Source of the DNA: Chloroflexi bacterium HGW-Chloroflexi-4
Lineage (GTDB): Bacteria > Chloroflexota > Anaerolineae > Anaerolineales > Anaerolineaceae
Direction of reading: 5' to 3'
Length of the DNA: 64,000 nucleotides
Assembly: GCA_002840715.1 (NCBI GenBank)
Contig: PHBW01000010.1
Coordinates: 1-64,000, forward strand
The position numbers and the translations under genes are program-made. The notes under the pieces were generated by a model that did not search any database, was not told the DNA's origin, and saw only the letters and a program-made list of their open reading frames with translations. Positions 59,970 through 64,000 of the stretch are shown one piece after another; positions within the stretch are counted from its first letter, which is position 1, and each line of letters opens with the position of its first letter.

Positions 59970-60335
59970 TTATGGCTTACGATAGTATGCTCTAAAAACC
60001 ATAAACGCTAGTACCTCTTCTAAATCTAAAAGTGATACCTCGTGGTGTTCCATTTTGGCGTAGTACTCATTGAACAACTCACGCAATCCAGGGTTTTTCT
60101 GTAAGATACAAGCGAACTTATCAACCAAGGATTTTTCGTCTTTGTCTGGTGAATTTAGAATTGTAGCGACATCAACGTTCAGCCAGGAACATACTTTCCG
60201 AAGTGTTTCAAGATCAACTGGCCTACCATCCAAAAGCCTAATGATAGTTGTATGTGCCACTCCTATTTCTAATGCCGCACCTCGAGCGCTAAGACCCTTC
60301 TTTTTTAGCTCTTCTTTTAAAAGCATGATGATCAT
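59970..60335 (-). CDS. XRE-family HTH regulator
   Basis: The product is 121 aa from the ATG at 60335, which has a strong GGAGG before it. A 16-codon upstream extension lacks support. The helix-turn-helix covers about residues 5-60 (KKKGLSARGAALEIGVAHTTIIRLLDGRPVD-like region, typical Cro/CI layout). The C-terminal half is helical without a recognised domain. It lies divergent from nothing and next to the integrase, and matching dyads flank it, so it is probably an autoregulated repressor of the element. Confidence 0.85.
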   Translation of the reverse strand: MIIMLLKEELKKKGLSARGAALEIGVAHTTIIRLLDGRPVDLETLRKVCSWLNVDVATILNSPDKDEKSLVDKFACILQKNPGLRELFNEYYAKMEHHEVSLLDLEEVLAFMVFRAYYRKP

Positions 60336-60344
60336 TTCGTACCT

Positions 60345-60370
60345 CCGTGAGTAATAAGATAATCTCACGG
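60345..60370. promoter_or_regulatory. Inverted-repeat operator over the XRE ribosome site
   Basis: CCGTGAG (60345-60351) and CTCACGG (60364-60370) are separated by 12 bases. The left arm overlaps the XRE ribosome binding site. The same CCGTGA/TCACGG half-sites occur after the gene at 59936-59956. Confidence 0.55.
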
Positions 60371-60703
60371 TGCCGAAAGGCAATTACTAATTAGGTTTTC
60401 GTGCAATCCTTGTTTCGACGAATACCAACGGAGACAACTGGATTTGAACTTTGATCTTGGTTTTGATCTTGGGGGTCGGGGGGCATAGCCCCTCCTCCTC
60501 AGCGAGCCTCAGCGAGCGCCCCACAACCCTTCTAGGGGGTGGGGGGTTCACTTTGCACTATGCACTATTACTCATAATAGGATCGTACAGACAATGGTGA
60601 AATCGCTTTAGAGATACTGTTGATCTCGATTTTGTTGGTGTACACTTCCCGCCTATTCAAGCAAAACCTAAGAAGTCTATCAATTTTTATGAAGAGTATT
60701 ACC
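60371..60703. other. Intergenic stretch with G-runs and short repeats
   Basis: I see no gene here. It contains TTTGATCTTGG twice (60450s-60470s), GGGGGTCGGGGGG and GGGGGTGGGGGG around 60473 and 60533, a GGGG-CATAG-CCCC hairpin, and CTCAGCGAGC twice in tandem (about 60500-60519). The GC-rich block stands out from the AT-rich element. Confidence 0.5.
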
Positions 60704-60991
60704 TTAATCCTTTGGTCGTTTGAAATAAACCATATGATGATTTGGACCTGTATTCCCCATTCCAACCATTTCCCAGCCTTGTTCTCCAAGCTCAAAAATT
60801 GTTTTTGCCACTAATTCCTCTTCAGAAATCAAAAGTCCACGGCGTTTCGTTTCTTTAGCTTTGTGTATACTCCTGATCTCTTCTATATGGCTTCCTTGTT
60901 TAATAAATTGAATTAGGCTTGGAAAATAAGTATTTAATTTGTTGTCATTTGCAGATATTTCAGTAACAGCACAGTATTCCCATTTTTGCAT
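60704..60991 (-). CDS. DUF4177-like small protein
   Basis: This 95-aa protein begins MQKWEYCAV and ends with an LGEQGWEMVGMG...MVYFKRP pattern, both typical of small DUF4177-type proteins found in phages and mobile elements. The middle third is charged. AAAGGAG lies 5 bases before the ATG. Function is unknown. Confidence 0.75.
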   Translation of the reverse strand: MQKWEYCAVTEISANDNKLNTYFPSLIQFIKQGSHIEEIRSIHKAKETKRRGLLISEEELVAKTIFELGEQGWEMVGMGNTGPNHHMVYFKRPKD

Positions 60992-61906
60992 ATTTCGCTC
61001 CTTTTTTCTCGTTCTATAAGACCCTTACATGACAATACACCAATCTTGATACTTCCTAAAGAAGTATTTTTTTCAGAAGACTACATACCTTAACTTTTAC
61101 CTAACAAAGCAATAGCAATAGTAAGGCTTCTTTAGGGGTATCTCACAACTAGTCAAAATCAACTTTCACTAAAATAATCCTTTTTTTAAGGCATGTAAAA
61201 ATACTTAATCTGTTTTTAAGCTCTTCCCACCTAAGTTAATAACCTACTTTCCACCTAAATCTCAATTATTTAGTGGTTTCTATTGTCACCGAAACCCCGA
61301 TTTAGCGGACAAAATTTACTAACTATGTACCATAATGAGAATACGCTTATATCAAATTGAGCCCACCTTGTGGTATGGGAATTTGTTTGCCTGTCATTTT
61401 AAATATACAAATAACAGAAAATGTAGTTGAAACATGAAGTAAACCCGTGATCTTCAGTAATAATTTTGTGATTGAAAATGTTTTCTCGAGTAGGTGAAAT
61501 TTCGAAATGACCCAGGGGGTATAAGATATTCATTTCCCTTCACTTCTTTTGAGTTTGTTTATACCTTATGCTATAGGAGGAACTACATACTCGCTTGTAT
61601 TGATACCAAGTGAACAAAGTGATGCTTTATTAATACCTTTAATTACTTCTTACTACATTTCGAACTACATTAAAGTGGCATTATCTTTAGTCAGTTGATT
61701 AATTGGCTGACTTTTAATTTGGTGCATTTAAGTCACTGTCGTCATTTTTTATCCACGCAAAAATATTAACATTTTGAAAGAAACCCTTTGTAACTACTGT
61801 GCTCCACTTGACACCTTTCTCAAACTCTATTATGATGTCGGGAGCCAATGAAAAGGAGGTTCGTAAAATAGTAACGCCTAATCTGCAACCAAGGAGAAAC
61901 CGAAGG
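60992..61906. other. Long AT-rich intergenic region
   Basis: About 900 bases without a convincing gene. It holds a plus-strand terminator-like hairpin at 61050. A GGAGG at 61576 has no start codon at a workable distance, though a 48-codon open stretch follows in one frame. A perfect AAGGAGGT at 61855 lies before the next gene. Its length suggests an origin, regulatory region or decayed genes of the element. Confidence 0.45.
61050..61074 (+). terminator. Terminator-like hairpin
   Basis: ATACTTC-CTAAA-GAAGTAT is followed by TTTTTT. No plus-strand gene ends just upstream, so an unrecognised small RNA or a decayed gene may precede it. Confidence 0.5.
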
Positions 61907-62344
61907 ATGGACAAAAAATGGCACGAATTAATAAAGCAAGTAAGAGCAAAGCAATCTCCCGCCGCAAGTTGGAAATCTGACCAGAAAAGCTTAGAAGCGA
62001 TATTTCGGTTCGCAGGAAAAAATGAAATTGACCCAGTTGAAGCTTCTGGGACCGACATATCAAAATTACGCACAATTATCAAGGAGGCCAAAGATGCAAT
62101 AAAGAATAATGACCTAACACGACTAGATGAACTCTTTCATTTAGCTGCCAACTCAACGATAGTTGAACTTAGACTAAGAATTGGCACCACTACCCCCGAA
62201 GTAATTATGGTTGAGAAAGTGTTGGATCATAACGCTACCAAATTCAATCTCTCACTATTTTCTGAGGAATTTGAACGTTTCCAACAATCAACGAGATTGT
62301 TCTTTCAATTCTCAGTAACTGAGACCATTGAAGCCCAAGCTTAA
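61907..62344 (+). CDS. 145-aa element protein of unknown function
   Basis: From the ATG at 61907 (AAGGAG about 10 bases before it) the product is a charged, mostly helical protein, MDKKWHELIKQVRAKQ at the start, with no recognised domain. The frame is open further upstream. A perfect AAGGAGGT at 61855 sits 6-7 bases before an in-frame ATA (61868), so a longer product from a rare ATA start is possible. It precedes the ATPase gene by 62 bases and is probably co-expressed with it. Confidence 0.6.
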   Translation: MDKKWHELIKQVRAKQSPAASWKSDQKSLEAIFRFAGKNEIDPVEASGTDISKLRTIIKEAKDAIKNNDLTRLDELFHLAANSTIVELRLRIGTTTPEVIMVEKVLDHNATKFNLSLFSEEFERFQQSTRLFFQFSVTETIEAQA

Positions 62345-62406
62345 AACGAAGGAGTTGTTGCTACTAACAACAACTCCGGGTAGTTCATTGCAGTCAGGAA
62401 TATTAT

Positions 62407-63669
62407 ATGCGCAAACAAGTTGATCAGCAAGGTAAAGGTACTATTGGCAGAATACTCAATGATGGTACTCTCATCGAGATGATCTATGATCCGATGTTCG
62501 AGAAAGGAAATTTCGCAATCAAAATTGAAGACCAACCCGTTCAAGTTATAAACAAAATTCAGGATCCGATGACTAAGGTTCTTTATACTCCTCTCATAGA
62601 CAATAGTGTTTCTACTGGACACTTTTTGTTTCCCTCAGAGGTACACATTTGGCCTGAGACAATATCAACAATTTTCAATCGTATATGTTCCTATATCCGC
62701 AAATATATAGATATTGACGAGGACTGTATATCGATAGCTGCTTCTTTTGCAATGATGACGCATGTTTATGACAGGTTTGAAAAAGTACCTTACTTGCGGT
62801 TCTTTGGACCACATGGCTCAGGTAAATCCAGGGCATTAGCAATTATGCGTTCGATATGCTACCACTCAATTAATTTAGGCGCTTCCCAAACTGCGCCAAA
62901 TGTGTTTCGTGCTTTGGATAGTCTTGGAACAGGCACATTATTTCTAGATGAGGCTAATTTTCTTGACACGTCTAGAACAAGTGACATGACCAAAATATTG
63001 AATGACGGTTATTCTAGGGACGGCGTTGTCTATCGCTGTGATCCAAGGACTAATGAAACCAAACCATATCGAGTTTTTTCACCCAAGGTACTTGCCAATC
63101 ATACTTCATATGATGACCCTGCCCTTGAAAGCCGCATGCTCACAATCCATATGAAACCCAGTCCTCGCAAAGATATTCCGCTATATTTACCTAATTTAGA
63201 GTATCTACCTGATGCTGTAGAAATACGGAATACGCTATTACACTACCGATTAGCTCACTTTTATTCAATAAATCTGGAACAAAAATTCGAGAAATTAACA
63301 GTGTTTGATGCCAGGGCTCAAGAGATTACTTTACCTTTACTTTGGGCTCAAGAGTTAGACGAGGTACCTGATTATCTAATGAGATACTTACGAAATCTTC
63401 AAAGCTCACGGAAAGAAAGGCAGATGCTAGACGAAGATGCCATTGTTGCCGATATCGTCTCAAGCCTCATGGCGAACTCTAGGTTTTCAGTCACCCTTAC
63501 AGATGTTCGTAGCCTTGTATTTAATAAAGGTCAAATTGACCTCCCGTTTAAGCGGTTGGGACATTACTTGCGCCAATTTGGTGCGACATCAATCAAGTCA
63601 AATCAAGGTTATAAGTTCAACCTTCATTCTATAAATACCGAGTTTCTCAAGAGCAGGTATGGATTGTAA
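62407..63669 (+). CDS. P-loop ATPase of a mobile element
   Basis: This 420-aa protein has Walker A FGPHGSGKSRAL (about residue 137) and Walker B TLFLDEANF (about 182), followed by a sensor-like SPKVLANHTSYDDPALESRML segment. A C-terminal winged-helix-like part (residues about 345-415) may bind DNA. The ATPase core resembles primase-helicase (DUF3631/D5-like) proteins of phages and integrative elements, so a replication role for the element is likely but not proven. No primase motif is visible. Confidence 0.72.
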   Translation: MRKQVDQQGKGTIGRILNDGTLIEMIYDPMFEKGNFAIKIEDQPVQVINKIQDPMTKVLYTPLIDNSVSTGHFLFPSEVHIWPETISTIFNRICSYIRKYIDIDEDCISIAASFAMMTHVYDRFEKVPYLRFFGPHGSGKSRALAIMRSICYHSINLGASQTAPNVFRALDSLGTGTLFLDEANFLDTSRTSDMTKILNDGYSRDGVVYRCDPRTNETKPYRVFSPKVLANHTSYDDPALESRMLTIHMKPSPRKDIPLYLPNLEYLPDAVEIRNTLLHYRLAHFYSINLEQKFEKLTVFDARAQEITLPLLWAQELDEVPDYLMRYLRNLQSSRKERQMLDEDAIVADIVSSLMANSRFSVTLTDVRSLVFNKGQIDLPFKRLGHYLRQFGATSIKSNQGYKFNLHSINTEFLKSRYGL

Positions 63670-63692
63670 ATTGCACTTGCTTTAGCGATTAC

Positions 63693-63719
63693 ACCGGGTG
63701 GCCTGAGAAACCACCCGGT
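63693..63719. other. Strong hairpin between convergent genes
   Basis: ACCGGGTGG pairs with CCACCCGGT around a CCTGAGAAA loop. Neither strand continues with a T-run, although AAAATTAG follows. It lies between the ATPase gene and the convergent gene at the window end. Confidence 0.45.
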
Positions 63720-63776
63720 AAAATTAGTAATCCAATTTCCTAGTAAGTTAAGTGGCAACGCTGTTCGAATGCTCAT

Positions 63777-64000
63777 TTATTCAAACAATTTAAAGTACGC
63801 TCCGGTGTTTCTAATCCCCACTTGTTCACTAACAGCAAGATATGGTGAAAAATAGAGAAATGGCTTGGTACCAGATTTATACTTAAAAATTACCCAATTT
63901 TCGCCTTCAATAGGTGGGTAACCTTCAGCAAAAATCTTCGTGAAGTCCGCCGACCAAATATCGACCCCATTATTTTCATAACGCAAAGTTGTACTCCAGT
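63777..64000 (-). CDS. C-terminal part of a hypothetical protein (cut by window edge)
   Basis: The reading frame is open to the window end, so only about 74 C-terminal residues are visible. The segment has aromatic-rich strands (WVIFKYKSGTKPFLYFSPY) and no recognised domain. The apparent TTG start at 63986 may simply be internal. Confidence 0.5.
   Translation of the reverse strand, partial: WSTTLRYENNGVDIWSADFTKIFAEGYPPIEGENWVIFKYKSGTKPFLYFSPYLAVSEQVGIRNTGAYFKLFE

Noticed and set aside
60568-60795. 75-codon minus-strand frame overlapping the DUF4177-like gene
   Set aside because: It overlaps the better-supported gene in another frame and has no ribosome site or family pattern.
61549-61695. 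About 48-codon open frame in the long intergenic region, near a GGAGG
   Set aside because: It has only TTG starts, and the GGAGG lies inside or too far from any start. It could be a decayed remnant but is not supported as a gene.

Overview
The window looks like a chromosome segment of a Chloroflexota bacterium, most likely an Anaerolineae relative. This placement is an inference from gene content: a monoderm-type envelope with a sortase, a combined mreBCD-mrdA-minCDE-rodA cluster, many two-component and c-di-GMP proteins, and moderate-to-low GC. No rRNA or other taxonomic marker is present to fix it.

Region 1 (1-3.5 kb): the 3' end of tmRNA, then ligA and an RlmI-like rRNA methyltransferase on the minus strand. 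Region 2 (3.5-8.9 kb): a tight plus-strand operon encoding a zinc-ribbon membrane protein, a membrane protein ending in an alternating Cys-Ala tail, a PqqD-like/radical SAM/SPASM enzyme, a second radical SAM-like protein that has lost its iron-sulfur cysteines, and a SAM methyltransferase. I read this as a candidate protein-tail modification system and the strongest lead for an undescribed system. An MFS transporter follows a terminator. Region 3 (10.4-12.7 kb): a tRNA-Pro(GGG) that stops after its anticodon arm, running directly into an AT-rich segment with one membrane sulfatase-fold protein.

Region 4 (12.8-44.3 kb): a stress and persistence island. It holds a 2947-aa cyclic beta-glucan synthase with a tandem universal stress protein, a two-component system, a secreted two-repeat protein, a DUF3494 adhesin paired with a sortase, Dps, ElaB/YqjD-, YggT-, GlsB-, CsbD- and lmo0937-like small proteins, diacylglycerol kinase with PAP2 phosphatase, a hybrid kinase/HD-GYP/GGDEF operon, two AI-2E-type permeases and a GYD protein. 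Six transcription units here, on both strands, share an upstream signature (A/G)GGAC, exactly 19 bases, then a TAnnAT-type -10. A seventh, weaker copy fits as well. This points to a common promoter class.

Region 5 (44.3-49.4 kb): a polytopic membrane protein, an MFS transporter, an F420-type nitroreductase-fold protein with palindromic operators, and a PEPCK/HPr-kinase-fold ATPase. Region 6 (49.4-58.4 kb): the minus-strand cell-shape and division operon mreB-mreC-mreD-mrdA-minC-minD-minE-rodA-gltX. Region 7 (58.5-64 kb): an integrative element entering at a tRNA-Gly(CCC) that is also cut short, with a tyrosine recombinase, an XRE regulator flanked by matching dyads, small unknown proteins and a P-loop ATPase. 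The right end of the element lies beyond the window.
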